From Cognaticolwellia sediminilitoris (GTDB lineage Bacteria > Pseudomonadota > Gammaproteobacteria > Enterobacterales > Alteromonadaceae): 64,000 nucleotides of DNA. Location of the stretch: the NCBI GenBank assembly GCA_002104535.1, contig NBOG01000002.1, forward strand, positions 124,001 through 188,000, in the 5' to 3' direction. Below are positions 1-8,824 of this stretch, one piece after another. A program made the position numbers and the translations under genes. Below the pieces are notes generated by a model. That model was not told where the DNA came from. It saw only the letters and a list, made by a program, of their open reading frames with translations, and did not search any database. Numbering within the stretch: the first letter of the stretch is position 1; every line of letters begins with the position of its first letter.

Positions 1-4
1 ATAA

Positions 5-619
5 TTACGTTGCTATTGAAGCTAACTCAAGGGTAACTTGATCTAAGCCTAAATCTGATATTTTACGGTTAAACTCTGCTTGTTTACTGCTGATCAATGA
101 AATACCTTCAACAATCATATCGTATGCCCGCCACTCTTGTGATTTTTTATCTTTGCGCATTTGAAAAGTAATTTTTATATCAGGTTTATTAGCATCAACA
201 ATCTTAATATCGACAGATGCTGCTTTGGTACTGTCGCTAAGGTTGCTTTCAGGCTCAAACAAAACCTTTTGGTTACTGTATTGGGTTAATGCATTGGCAT
301 AGGTGCGCACTAAATATGAGCGCATAGCCGTAACAAATTTTGCTCTTTGCTCTGCAGTCGTTGATCTTAAATGTTTACCTAAAATTTTAAAGGCAGCATA
401 TTGATAATCAACAGAGGGCATCAGTTCTTCTTCAACAATATCTCGCATCAACTCTGGAAATTTCTCTAACGCATCTTGGTTATTCGCAATTCTAGCGAAC
501 AGGCTATTACCTGTAGTCTCTATTACTTGATAAGGCGAAGCGGGAGATGTAGCAGCAGTTGCAATACTGTTTTGTATTATATTCGTAAGCAAAACAAGCA
601 GTATTATAAGCTTTTTCAT
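5..619 (-). CDS. MlaC/Ttg2D-family phospholipid-binding protein
   Basis: A 204-residue exported protein with a Sec signal peptide (about residues 1-22, ending ATA-AT). The body matches the MlaC/Ttg2D fold family: a helical start with the repeated residues EKFPELMRDIVEEELMP and the region FKILGKHLRSTTAEQRAKF. Family members carry phospholipids across the periplasm. The start is supported by AAGGAACATC before ATG. It is not beside mlaFEDB; what lies downstream is outside the window. A palindrome about 60 bp upstream (677-700) resembles the operator of the neighbouring tetR, so it is probably repressed by that TetR protein. The family call is strong. The exact lipid substrate, and membership of the canonical Mla pathway, are not shown. 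Confidence 0.85.
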   Translation of the reverse strand: MKKLIILLVLLTNIIQNSIATAATSPASPYQVIETTGNSLFARIANNQDALEKFPELMRDIVEEELMPSVDYQYAAFKILGKHLRSTTAEQRAKFVTAMRSYLVRTYANALTQYSNQKVLFEPESNLSDSTKAASVDIKIVDANKPDIKITFQMRKDKKSQEWRAYDMIVEGISLISSKQAEFNRKISDLGLDQVTLELASIAT

Positions 620-676
620 GATGTTCCTTTTTGAAATAATGTTAAAGAGTAATTAATAGTGGAATTGCGAGTATTA

Positions 677-700
677 TACATACCGACCGCTCGGTCTGTA
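677..700. promoter_or_regulatory. Probable TetR operator upstream of the mlaC-like gene
   Basis: A dyad with ACCGA (682-686) and TCGGT (691-695) around CCGC, and outer arms TACA/TGTA. It shares ACCGACCGC and the same centre spacing with the palindrome upstream of tetR at 1418-1437. Inference: one TetR protein binds both. Confidence 0.7.
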
Positions 701-791
701 AATGCTTTTTAGTGTTAAGGTAGAAGATAAAGTGTTAAGAATTGTTAACTGGTGTGAAATTTAAACTGATATGGCCATCACAAGCGGTTAA

Positions 792-1376
792 CTATCGCTT
801 GAGTTGTTGCATGTAACGGCAAAGCTCTTTAACCACTTTTTCAAATAACTCTTTATTTAATGAGCTTTTACTTAAACTTGAAGAACCATGGAAAGTAGAA
901 ACGATAAAATAAGCGATTTGGCTAAAATCAAGATCTGGTTTTAATTGACTACTTACCCGTAATAAGTTGGTGGCAATGAGCAAGTTTAATTGTTGTTGCA
1001 TTGCCAGTATTCTAATCCTAAAACCTTCATCAACGCCTGACATCTCTTGACATAAGTTGTTTAGCGGACAGCCGCAAACTAATTCATCACAGGTCATGTT
1101 TTTTGACATGGCGCTAAAAAAATCGCATAAGCCTTGAATAGGATCTTCTGCTTCTACAGGAGGTTGCCACATGGCAATGAAAGCTGGGGCATAAACTTCT
1201 TCAAATACAGCATAACCCAGCTCCATTTTATTCTGAAAGTGGTGATAAAGCGCACCTTTAGAAATTTCGCAACGCGCTAAAATACAAGACAGGCTAGTGG
1301 CGGTAAATCCTTTTTTATGGATTTCATCGGCACTAACTTCTAGTATTTTTTGACGAGTTTGCTCGGCATCTCTCAT
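792..1376 (-). CDS. TetR/AcrR-family transcriptional regulator
   Basis: A 194-residue repressor. The N-terminal helix-turn-helix spans about residues 27-48 (SLSCILARCEISKGALYHHF), with the usual TetR YHHFxxKxxL pattern. The C-terminal half is the ligand/dimer domain and has a cysteine-rich stretch, CGCPLNNLCQEMS (near residues 97-110), of the kind seen in NemR/YxaF-like members. Those cysteines could make it redox- or electrophile-sensitive; this is inference. It runs in the same direction as the mlaC-like gene 172 bp downstream. It sits behind its own perfect palindrome (1418-1437), so autorepression is likely. Confidence 0.9.
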   Translation of the reverse strand: MRDAEQTRQKILEVSADEIHKKGFTATSLSCILARCEISKGALYHHFQNKMELGYAVFEEVYAPAFIAMWQPPVEAEDPIQGLCDFFSAMSKNMTCDELVCGCPLNNLCQEMSGVDEGFRIRILAMQQQLNLLIATNLLRVSSQLKPDLDFSQIAYFIVSTFHGSSSLSKSSLNKELFEKVVKELCRYMQQLKR

Positions 1377-1417
1377 AAGGTTTTCTTAACACACTATTAA
1401 AATAATAATGACAGTTT

Positions 1418-1437
1418 AACCGACCGCAAGGTCGGTT
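1418..1437. promoter_or_regulatory. Perfect 8-bp inverted repeat, probable TetR operator
   Basis: AACCGACC (1418-1425), spacer GCAA, GGTCGGTT (1430-1437): a perfect dyad 41 bp upstream of the tetR start. A related dyad lies before the mlaC-like gene. The GACC/GGTC core is typical of operators of NemR-like TetR proteins. Confidence 0.8.
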
Positions 1438-1496
1438 GCAAAGATAAAATTTAAATCCCGTTTAATTAAACTCGAACAGTAATAGGCATAAATAGC

Positions 1497-2810
1497 TTAA
1501 AGTTTTTGTAAGGTTACTAGTTCTCCAATCGGATCATCTAAAGTACTTGGTGGGCGGGTAAACCACTGCGCGCCATTTTTGGTCATATAAATACAATCTT
1601 CAAGCCTTACACCGAATTCGCCTTGGATATAAATGCCCGGTTCGTTAGAAAAACACATACCCGGTTTTAAAATTTCAGTTTCTCCATGGACAAAATTCAC
1701 ACTTTCATGACCTTCCATGCCTATGCCATGACCTGTTCGGTGTGAAAGCCCGGGTAGTTTATAGCCAGGTCCAAAACCTTTTGTTTGATAATACTGTCGA
1801 ACTGCATCATCTACTAAGCCAGCTTGAATGCCTATTCTAGCTTGCTCGAAAGCAATTTCTTGGCCTTCTCTAACCGTTTTCCAAACTTGACGTTGGCGTT
1901 TGGTTGCTTCACCAAAAACAAATGTTCGACTGATATCTGATTGATAACCTTCAACATTACAGCCGCAATCCATCAGTACCACGGAGCCTTCAGTCAATAT
2001 TTGTTTTTGTTTAGTGCCGTGTGGGTATGCACTGGCTTGATTAAAAAGCGCCATATTCCATACGCCTTTGCCGCCAAGCTGACTTTGCGCTTTTTGCATT
2101 AACGCTTTTACATCGCTTTGACTCATACCCACGGCTAACTTTGACCAAACATCAGCGTATGCAAGCAAAGTAACTTCATTAGCTTTGTGCATTAATTCAA
2201 GTTCATGCTGGCTTTTATACATACGACAACCACGGGTAACAGGCTCAGCACTGACGTGTGTCATATTAGAAAGTTGCTCCATTACGCCGTGCATGACGAA
2301 ATAGCGCACGGAATTTTCAAAAGCAACTTGGCCTTTATTTAACTTAGCATCGGTAAGTATTTGTTTAATTAATGCGAACGGACTTTCGTGCTCTTGCCAA
2401 ACTCGAATATCTTCACCAACCGCTAAGCTTTCTCGAACGCTGGGCTCTTCAAAAAAAGGGCAAACAACCGATATTTTACCTTCGCGTGGGATGATAACGG
2501 CGGTTAAGCGTTCGCTGCGCCACCATTGTATACCTGAGTAGTAATCCATTGCAGCGCCAGGCTCTAAGATCATTGCCGAAATATCTAGCTGTTGCATTAA
2601 CTTCTGGGCGCGTTTAATTCGCTCAAGTCGCTCGGCGCTGCTAATACCCGAAACGTCACCTGTAATTGATTGCAATACTGACGTTTTGTTTTTATCCGAC
2701 TGACTGCTAGGCGAAGCAAGAGCCGATGCGGTAAAGGCTTGTCCGGCAACGGCCATGGTAGCAATACTTGCACCACTGGCTTTAATAAAGGCTCTTTTAC
2801 TGATGTTCAT
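1497..2810 (-). CDS. M24-family metallopeptidase (Xaa-Pro aminopeptidase/creatinase-like), Tat-type leader
   Basis: A 437-residue protein with an N-terminal leader carrying KRAFIK followed by a hydrophobic run (residues 5-33), a twin-arginine-like signal with Lys in place of the first Arg. The creatinase-like N domain is followed by a pita-bread catalytic domain from about residue 205. The five M24 metal ligands are visible: D281 (LMDCG), D292 (SDISR), H361 (GHGIG), E390 (NEPG) and E404 (RLED). Members cleave Xaa-Pro bonds or related amide bonds such as creatine or ectoine; the substrate here is unknown. The start has AAGGGAACATT before ATG. Gamma-glutamyltransferase is the divergent neighbour, which suggests extracytoplasmic peptide use. 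Confidence 0.9.
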   Translation of the reverse strand: MNISKRAFIKASGASIATMAVAGQAFTASALASPSSQSDKNKTSVLQSITGDVSGISSAERLERIKRAQKLMQQLDISAMILEPGAAMDYYSGIQWWRSERLTAVIIPREGKISVVCPFFEEPSVRESLAVGEDIRVWQEHESPFALIKQILTDAKLNKGQVAFENSVRYFVMHGVMEQLSNMTHVSAEPVTRGCRMYKSQHELELMHKANEVTLLAYADVWSKLAVGMSQSDVKALMQKAQSQLGGKGVWNMALFNQASAYPHGTKQKQILTEGSVVLMDCGCNVEGYQSDISRTFVFGEATKRQRQVWKTVREGQEIAFEQARIGIQAGLVDDAVRQYYQTKGFGPGYKLPGLSHRTGHGIGMEGHESVNFVHGETEILKPGMCFSNEPGIYIQGEFGVRLEDCIYMTKNGAQWFTRPPSTLDDPIGELVTLQKL

Positions 2811-3070
2811 AATGTTCCCTTAACGATATGGGTATAAAAATAATGGTACTAAAGATAACTTAACCTAGCGTTTTTTTTAATCCTGAGCAAGCGCTTAGCG
2901 ACTAAAAGCAGCTTTAAGACGTTGGATGTTTTTAGACATTGGACTTTGTATTGATGCCGCATTGAGAACTGCTGTTCAACCTAAAAATAAGTGATAATAG
3001 CGTGTTATTTTTGTAGATATTTTTAGCACGTGCTATCTATAAGGTCATGCTAAAAAAAAGAGAAAATAAA

Positions 3071-4819
3071 ATGACTAATAAGCTCAGTAATTTTACCGGT
3101 AAATTTTGTTTACTGGGAATTGTGCTCGCATCAACAGTTACCTTAACGGCATACGCCAACGCTGATCGCGTGACCGGAAAAACTCATGCTACGCGCTCTG
3201 AAGTTATCGCAGCTAACGGCATGGTAGCAACGAGCCAACCTTTAGCGACTCAAATTGGTTTACAAGTATTAAAAGATGGTGGTAATGCCATTGACGCGGC
3301 TATTGCGGCTAATGCGGCCCTTGGCTTAATGGAGCCGACAGGTAACGGCATTGGTGGTGATTTGTACGCCATCATCTGGCATGCCCAAAGTGAAAAACTT
3401 TATGGGCTTAATGCTAGCGGTCGTTCGCCTAAATCACTTACATTAGAAAAGCTTAAAAATGAATTAAGCGTTTTAAAACGTGATGATATTCCGCCATATG
3501 GCATGTTACCGATTTCAGTACCGGGTACGGTTGATGGTTGGTTTGAGATGCACGATAAGTTTGGCAAAATGCCGATGAAAAACATCTTAAAACCAGCGAT
3601 AAATTATGCCAATAATGGTTTTCCGGTCAGTGAGTTAATTGCCTATTACTGGCAGCGCAGTGTGCCGCGTTTATCCGTGCAAGCAGGTAGTTTTAAAGAC
3701 ACTTTTACCATTGATGGTAAAGCGCCACGTAAAGGTCAAATATTTAAAAATCCAGAGTTAGCCAATACCTTGTCACTTATTGCTAAGCAAGGCCGCTCGG
3801 CATTTTATCAAGGTGAAATAGCCGATAAAATTGATGCTTTTATGAAAGCCAACGGCGGTTATATTACCCGTGAAGACTTATCAAGCCATACTTCAACTTG
3901 GGTTGAGCCAGTATCAACTAATTACCGAGGGTACGACGTATTTGAACTACCACCTAATGGTCAGGGCATTGCCGCGCTGCAAATGCTAAATATATTAGAG
4001 TCATATAATTTAGCTGAAATGGGTTTTTTATCTGAACAAGCGTTACATGTGATGACCGAAGCGAAAAAACTAGCCTTTGAAGATCGCGCTAAGTTTTATG
4101 CCGACCCAGCATTTTTTGATGTACCACTAGAAGGCTTAATTGATAAAGACTACGCTATGGCGCGTAAAAAACTTATCGGTGAACGTGCAGCAAAGCGGGT
4201 TGATGCCGGTAATCCGGCCATGTATCAAGGCGATACTATATATTTAACTACTGCTGATAAAGACGGCAATATGGTGTCGTTAATACAAAGTAATTATCGT
4301 GGTATGGGCTCAGGTGTTGTTGTGCCGGGCTTAGGTTTTGTTTTTCAAGATCGAGGTCAACTATTTTCAATGGATGAAAGCCACGCCAATGTCTATCAAC
4401 CTAACAAACGACCTTTTCATACCATTATTCCAGCGTTTGTCATGAAAGATGACAAGCCGTTTATCAGCTTTGGCTTAATGGGCGGCGCGATGCAGCCACA
4501 AGGGCATGTGCAAATTGTCACTAACATTATTGATTTTGGCATGAACCTACAAGAAGCGGGTGATGCAACTCGTTGGCAACATTATGGTTCAACTGAGCCT
4601 ACGGAAGCTAATGGAAAAACCTTAGTTGACGGCGGACAACTCGTTATCGAGTCTGATATTCCATACCAAACGATACGCGGCTTAATACAGCGTGGTCATA
4701 AAGTAGGTTTTGATGTTGGCGGCTATGGCGGTTACCAAGCGATAATGTGGGACGATAAAGAAAAAGTGTACTACGGCGCATCTGAATCAAGAAAAGACGG
4801 TCAAGCGGCCGGATATTAA
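3071..4819 (+). CDS. Gamma-glutamyltransferase family protein (secreted)
   Basis: Members transfer or hydrolyse the gamma-glutamyl group of glutathione and related compounds, and self-cleave at a Thr. From ATG at 3071 the protein has 582 residues with a Sec signal peptide ending near AYA-NA (residue 28). An upstream ATG at 3047 adds 8 charged residues and fits a signal peptide less well. The likely nucleophile is T389 in GDTIYLTTADKDGN, followed by the conserved DGNMVSL and, at the end, the glycine-rich GLMGGAMQPQG. The usual TTH motif is replaced by DTIY, as in the more distant GGT-like branch, so the substrate may not be glutathione. A terminator follows at 4872. Confidence 0.88.
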   Translation: MTNKLSNFTGKFCLLGIVLASTVTLTAYANADRVTGKTHATRSEVIAANGMVATSQPLATQIGLQVLKDGGNAIDAAIAANAALGLMEPTGNGIGGDLYAIIWHAQSEKLYGLNASGRSPKSLTLEKLKNELSVLKRDDIPPYGMLPISVPGTVDGWFEMHDKFGKMPMKNILKPAINYANNGFPVSELIAYYWQRSVPRLSVQAGSFKDTFTIDGKAPRKGQIFKNPELANTLSLIAKQGRSAFYQGEIADKIDAFMKANGGYITREDLSSHTSTWVEPVSTNYRGYDVFELPPNGQGIAALQMLNILESYNLAEMGFLSEQALHVMTEAKKLAFEDRAKFYADPAFFDVPLEGLIDKDYAMARKKLIGERAAKRVDAGNPAMYQGDTIYLTTADKDGNMVSLIQSNYRGMGSGVVVPGLGFVFQDRGQLFSMDESHANVYQPNKRPFHTIIPAFVMKDDKPFISFGLMGGAMQPQGHVQIVTNIIDFGMNLQEAGDATRWQHYGSTEPTEANGKTLVDGGQLVIESDIPYQTIRGLIQRGHKVGFDVGGYGGYQAIMWDDKEKVYYGASESRKDGQAAGY

Positions 4820-4871
4820 GCTTAAAGCATTATTAAACCGATATAATAAGTTCATTTTGCTATCATCGACC

Positions 4872-4906
4872 GGCTGTCTAGTATTATTGAGGCAGCCAGT
4901 TTTTTT
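4872..4906 (+). terminator. Rho-independent terminator after the gamma-glutamyltransferase
   Basis: Stem GGCTGTCT (4872-4879) pairs with AGGCAGCC (4890-4897), one G-U pair, followed by a run of seven T at 4900-4906. Confidence 0.85.
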
Positions 4907-4986
4907 ATTAGCCTGATGATGCTACAAATCAACAGGTTCGATCAATAGGATAAACCAACAGCAAATGATAAGTATTAAAATTTACT

Positions 4987-5238
4987 ATGGCAAAACCTAA
5001 CAAAAAAGGCCCAACAAAAACCGTCGATATTTATTGTGCTGGCTGCAACGCTATTTTGTTTAAATATCGCAAGGGCGGCAAAGGCGCATTAGTAAAAAGC
5101 TTTAAAGAACGTATAAGCCAAGACTATACCCAAACGCCTTGTATTTGCCCAAGTTGTGAAAAAGCATTTGCCCGAGAAACCTTGATAAGAGGTTTGCCAG
5201 CCTTTAAATTTATTGGCGGTAAAGTGTGGTTTAAATAG
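4987..5238 (+). CDS. Small zinc-ribbon-like protein of unknown function
   Basis: An 83-residue basic protein with no signal peptide. Two cysteine pairs, C17-x2-C20 and C54-x2-C57 (plus C52), form a probable zinc ribbon. The lysine-rich start MAKPNKKGPTK and the tail suggest nucleic-acid contact, but this is not shown. The start has no clear Shine-Dalgarno sequence. It is convergent with the amidohydrolase gene, with a bidirectional hairpin between them. I do not recognise a named family. Confidence 0.7.
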   Translation: MAKPNKKGPTKTVDIYCAGCNAILFKYRKGGKGALVKSFKERISQDYTQTPCICPSCEKAFARETLIRGLPAFKFIGGKVWFK

Positions 5239-5276
5239 TTTTAATTGATAATTTATATGAATAAACTGAGTTGATG

Positions 5277-5304
5277 ATAAGCGCCACCATACTGGGGCGC
5301 TTAT
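5277..5304. terminator. Bidirectional terminator between convergent genes
   Basis: ATAAGCGCC (5277-5285) pairs exactly with GGCGCTTAT (5296-5304) around a 10-nt loop. It lies between two converging genes. Confidence 0.75.
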
Positions 5305-5332
5305 TTAGTTGATACGCTAGTTATACTTAACG

Positions 5333-7417
5333 CTAATTTAGCTCAACGACTTTAGGGATTGCGGTGAATGGCTTAATACCAAATTCAGGGTAAACCTCAC
5401 TTGGGAAGTAAATCACGCCACCTTTAGAAACCATAGATACCGTTTTTATCGCGCGAATATCTGCTAATGGGTCGCCAGGTACTAGGAAAAAGTCAGCAAG
5501 TTTACCTACTTCAATACTGCCAAGTTGCTCACCGTAGCCTAAATAATTCGCCATATCATAAGAAGCTCGGCGTAACACTTCAGCGTTAGTCATTCCTACT
5601 TTTTTAAATAACTCTAACTCTCTATGTAGTTCAAAAGCACCGCCTAAGTCGGTACCCGGAACCAAAAAAATGCCTTTTTTATGCATCATCGTTAGGGTAG
5701 CAATAATTTTATCGAAAGCCAGGCGATAAGCATCATCTTCTGCTTGGTCTGCAACATTCAATAACGCAACTTTCGCATTTCGCTGCACGCCGACTGGCAT
5801 GTTGTCGATATAATCAATGGTTCCAGCACGGGTTGTGCCATTTCTTGCGGTAAGACCAAACTCATGAATAACAATGGTTGGGTCAACCGCGATATTTTTT
5901 TCGGCCATAGTGTTTAACGTGTTTTGTACTTTTTCACTATTTAGATCCAAATCGATAAATCGTTTCATTCCGGTAATACGATAAAGCGTGCGAGTATCTT
6001 CGCTTCTATCAAGTACCCAGCTGAGCATTGCTTGGTTTATGTGGGTAATTTCGTCATATCCAGCGGCAATCATTTCATCAACCGTTGAGAATGCAGGGAT
6101 GTGGCCAGTAACGCGGATGCCATGTTTTTTAGCAGCCTTCGCCATGGCGGGTACCCAATCACCATTAATTGAACTGTATATCTTGATTTGGAAATAGCCG
6201 CCTTTTTCGCCATACATATTTACAAGGTCAATAGCTTCTTGCTCTGTTGATGCCATTTCACCTGTGGCAGCAGAAAATTCACTTTTGCCTTCAATAAAAC
6301 CACTTTTAGTAATGCGTGGCCCAATAATTTGATTACTTTCAATTTTTTCAATTAACGGGTCGAGTATTTTTATCTCATTACCCATATCTCGCACTGAGGT
6401 TACGCCTGCCATTACATTAAGTAGGGCGTCGTTATCGCTCATGTGGCCATGCATTTCATACATGCCTGGGATTAATGTTCCGCCATTACCATCAATCATT
6501 ACCTCACCTGTTTTTGGCGTATCAAGCAATGGCTCGATAGCGGTAATTTTGTCGTTGTTAATCAATACCGATTGGGCAGCAGTCAGTTGTAATTTAATAG
6601 GATCGAATATTCTGACGTTGTTAATACGTACCGGTTTCTGATATTGGTGAGTGGCTTTTTTCGCTATTTTATCAAATCGACTTGCGTTCAAATTAGCGGC
6701 TAAATCACTTAATATTTTATTCTGTTGCTCAAAGCCCTCACGAATAACAACAGCACGAGGCGATAAAAAGGCAATCAAATGTTGGTTTTCATCAAGCGCA
6801 ATATAGCTAGGGTCTAGCGCAATACCATTGATTGCATAAACCGTTGCATTGACCTTCATCGTGTTTATATCGGTAAGTTTTACTTGCTCAACTTCTGTGA
6901 TGGTAAGTTCGCCAGAAGGTAAAGCAGATAATGACTGATTGGGTTGCTCAAGTAAGGCCTTAGCGTATATGAAAAGCGCATAAGGACTAGAGTTTTGCGC
7001 GATGTAAATGGCATTGTTATCAAATTTGGCACTGCCGCTTTCAGCTGAACTCTTCCAACTGGCCATTTTGTTTTGCAAGCTGAACTGCTCGTTAACTTCA
7101 TTACCAAAAACGGTTTTGCCAGTTATCTGCCAGTCAATAGGTAAGCCAGCATCTGATAGCTTAAGTACTTCTTTGCTGCTAGCGCCACGACCGTTATTAC
7201 TAAAAGAATAATCTATTTTGATCTTTTCAGCATCGCGATTGACTAGCATGCCACCAATGTCTGTACCGCCGAAGATTAATCTAAATTTTTCTTGCGCGGG
7301 TAGTGGCGCTTTTATGGTAGTAGTCGTCTCAGCATGTTGAGAGCAACCCAAAGTGGTTATCAATGTGATTGTACAGATGAATAATAGGGCGTTTTTCATC
7401 GGGATTTTAAGGTTCAT
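5333..7417 (-). CDS. Amidohydrolase-family lipoprotein (imidazolonepropionase-like)
   Basis: From ATG at 7417 the protein has 694 residues and starts with a lipoprotein signal (TTLGC, acylated Cys25), so it is probably anchored to a membrane facing the periplasm. The longest reading, from 7483, adds 22 residues before the signal and has no ribosome site. The N-terminal ~280 residues are an uncharacterised beta-rich domain. The C-terminal part is a metal-dependent amidohydrolase barrel: HGH in YEMHGHMSD, a Lys in KIYSS, His in TGHIPAF and in ITHINQ, and Asp in PGTDLGG, ending with the usual GKLADFFLV strand. Family members hydrolyse amide or ring bonds, including dipeptides. The substrate is unknown. 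Confidence 0.85.
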   Translation of the reverse strand: MNLKIPMKNALLFICTITLITTLGCSQHAETTTTIKAPLPAQEKFRLIFGGTDIGGMLVNRDAEKIKIDYSFSNNGRGASSKEVLKLSDAGLPIDWQITGKTVFGNEVNEQFSLQNKMASWKSSAESGSAKFDNNAIYIAQNSSPYALFIYAKALLEQPNQSLSALPSGELTITEVEQVKLTDINTMKVNATVYAINGIALDPSYIALDENQHLIAFLSPRAVVIREGFEQQNKILSDLAANLNASRFDKIAKKATHQYQKPVRINNVRIFDPIKLQLTAAQSVLINNDKITAIEPLLDTPKTGEVMIDGNGGTLIPGMYEMHGHMSDNDALLNVMAGVTSVRDMGNEIKILDPLIEKIESNQIIGPRITKSGFIEGKSEFSAATGEMASTEQEAIDLVNMYGEKGGYFQIKIYSSINGDWVPAMAKAAKKHGIRVTGHIPAFSTVDEMIAAGYDEITHINQAMLSWVLDRSEDTRTLYRITGMKRFIDLDLNSEKVQNTLNTMAEKNIAVDPTIVIHEFGLTARNGTTRAGTIDYIDNMPVGVQRNAKVALLNVADQAEDDAYRLAFDKIIATLTMMHKKGIFLVPGTDLGGAFELHRELELFKKVGMTNAEVLRRASYDMANYLGYGEQLGSIEVGKLADFFLVPGDPLADIRAIKTVSMVSKGGVIYFPSEVYPEFGIKPFTAIPKVVELN

Positions 7418-7828
7418 GGCAATATCTTTTATTATTATAGATTTAAGACTACAAAGAATAGTCACTATAAATGTTCTATGCAACTAAGTGATTGTCTTTA
7501 TTGCTCTTGCGGGTCTGTGGTGTTACGAGCCTATCAGCTAAAGCAATGCTGAGAAACTAGATCGAATTGATTCTAGTTTTAACGGTAATTGGGTGTTTAA
7601 AACCAGTATTCATATAGACAAAAATAAGCTTTATCAAAGTAAGTTTATTCTCCTGTGGTGACTTGTCATCAACTGCACAGGAGAATCAAAAACTTTGTCC
7701 CCCAGAGCAGGGGGGAACAGGCGGGTGGTTTATTTCTATGTAAATAAGTGAACTCAAATTAAATAGCTCACTTAATAAATGGGCTAAGTAAGTTGAGTTA
7801 CTTAACGTTAATAAATTAACTTTTTACG
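7418..7828. other. Intergenic region with several hairpins, no gene seen
   Basis: 411 bp without a convincing ORF. It holds three inverted repeats: CTCCTGTG/CACAGGAG (7650-7657 and 7676-7683), TCCCCC/GGGGGGA (7698-7703 and 7710-7716), and AAGTGAACTCAA/TTGAGTTACTT (7746-7757 and 7793-7803). The last may terminate the minus-strand gene at 7829. The first two are unexplained. Confidence 0.5.
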
Positions 7829-8080
7829 TTAGTCTTCTTTAGGTAACGCTTTAATCGGTAAATAATAACTCGCTTCTAGCTCGTCATTAACGCAAGTTAA
7901 TAAATAACTAGCCATCGCTGATTGATCAATTTCGTCTTCAACGGCATCGCCTTTACATTGTGCTAAAACGCTTAATACGAATTCAGCAGGAGCAGCCATT
8001 AGTTCAGGTTCATCATCTTGGCTAAATGCTGTATTTGACGTTAGTGTAAGTACAGCGAGTGCTAAAATTATCTTTTTCAT
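7829..8080 (-). CDS. Small exported protein of unknown function
   Basis: 83 residues with a clear Sec signal peptide (MKKIILALAVLTLTSNTAFS, cleavage near residue 20). The mature part is acidic and helical, with two cysteines (in QCKGDA and LTCVND) that could form one disulfide. GAGATTGAA precedes the ATG. It lies 21 bp downstream of the 73-residue gene on the same strand and may be co-transcribed with it. I do not recognise the family. Confidence 0.75.
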   Translation of the reverse strand: MKKIILALAVLTLTSNTAFSQDDEPELMAAPAEFVLSVLAQCKGDAVEDEIDQSAMASYLLTCVNDELEASYYLPIKALPKED

Positions 8081-8101
8081 TTCAATCTCGTTAACAAAAA
8101 A

Positions 8102-8323
8102 TTATTGCATGTCCCAATAGTCACTTAACGAATTAAGTTGTCTATCAAGGAATCTTTTTTCATTTAGTGAATCAAGTCTCTGTCTAACCTGATACTTTTG
8201 TTTAACCGTTTTTCTCATTGCTTTTTTATTGGGTGTACCATAGGCAATTTCAAAACCAGCAATACCAGTGTCAAAATTTGAATCTTCATCAATATCAGTG
8301 TCTGCATATGTATCAATGTTCAT
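8102..8323 (-). CDS. Small cytoplasmic protein of unknown function
   Basis: 73 residues, no signal peptide. An acidic N-terminus (TDIDEDSNFD) is followed by a basic, probably helical C-terminal half with RQRLDSLNEKRFLDRQLNSL ending in YWDM. The shape resembles the short PA3496-type proteins of gammaproteobacteria, but the match is weak. Good ribosome site (AAGGTAAAGTA before ATG). Likely first gene of a two-gene unit with the exported protein at 7829. Confidence 0.65.
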   Translation of the reverse strand: MNIDTYADTDIDEDSNFDTGIAGFEIAYGTPNKKAMRKTVKQKYQVRQRLDSLNEKRFLDRQLNSLSDYWDMQ

Positions 8324-8735
8324 TACTTTACCTTATAAAAAAATCAAACTTGGATTTTCCAGCAGATAATGTGCTTATATTTCATAATAGAAAAGTGAAT
8401 AATTTTGTGATTATTAACAAAAATAATTTGTCGAAAAGAGTATTGAGTAATATTTTTCAAAAAATTTAAGTATTAAAAAAGTGAACATTTAGGGGCGGTG
8501 TAAAATAAAATCTATTAAACAGCCACTTGCGCTCATTATTATCTGGTGATTAATTAAGTAACTAAGGCTGTAATCCGAGTCGGCGATGCCTACATAACGA
8601 AGTTTGGTCGCTTTTCTTGGGGATTTTAATTTATTTTCACAAGAAATTTTCCGAAAAATATTTGAAAGGGTTAACACAAATGCTTTTGAACGAATGTTTA
8701 AGCTTTCAATTTAAGTGTTAAGTGGTTAATAAAAA
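8324..8735. other. Intergenic region, nothing supported
   Basis: Two short possible ORFs (8218-8469 plus, 8489-8677 minus) have no ribosome site and low-complexity, AT-driven composition. I see no gene. The minus-strand promoter of the 73-residue gene must lie near 8330-8400. Confidence 0.5.
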
Positions 8736-8758
8736 AAGCACTACATGAAGTAGTGCTT
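8736..8758 (-). terminator. Rho-independent terminator after the alpha-amylase
   Basis: AAGCACTAC (8736-8744) and GTAGTGCTT (8750-8758) pair perfectly. On the minus strand the hairpin is followed by seven T. Confidence 0.85.
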
Positions 8759-8824
8759 CTTGATTGGATAGATCTAACAGTAGTTAGCAGCTATTTTTAG
8801 CTGAGCTTCACTGCTGAACTGTGT

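Noticed and set aside
8218-8677. Two short ORFs in the 8.3-8.7 kb gap
   Set aside because: AT-driven composition, no ribosome sites; one overlaps the 73-residue gene antisense.
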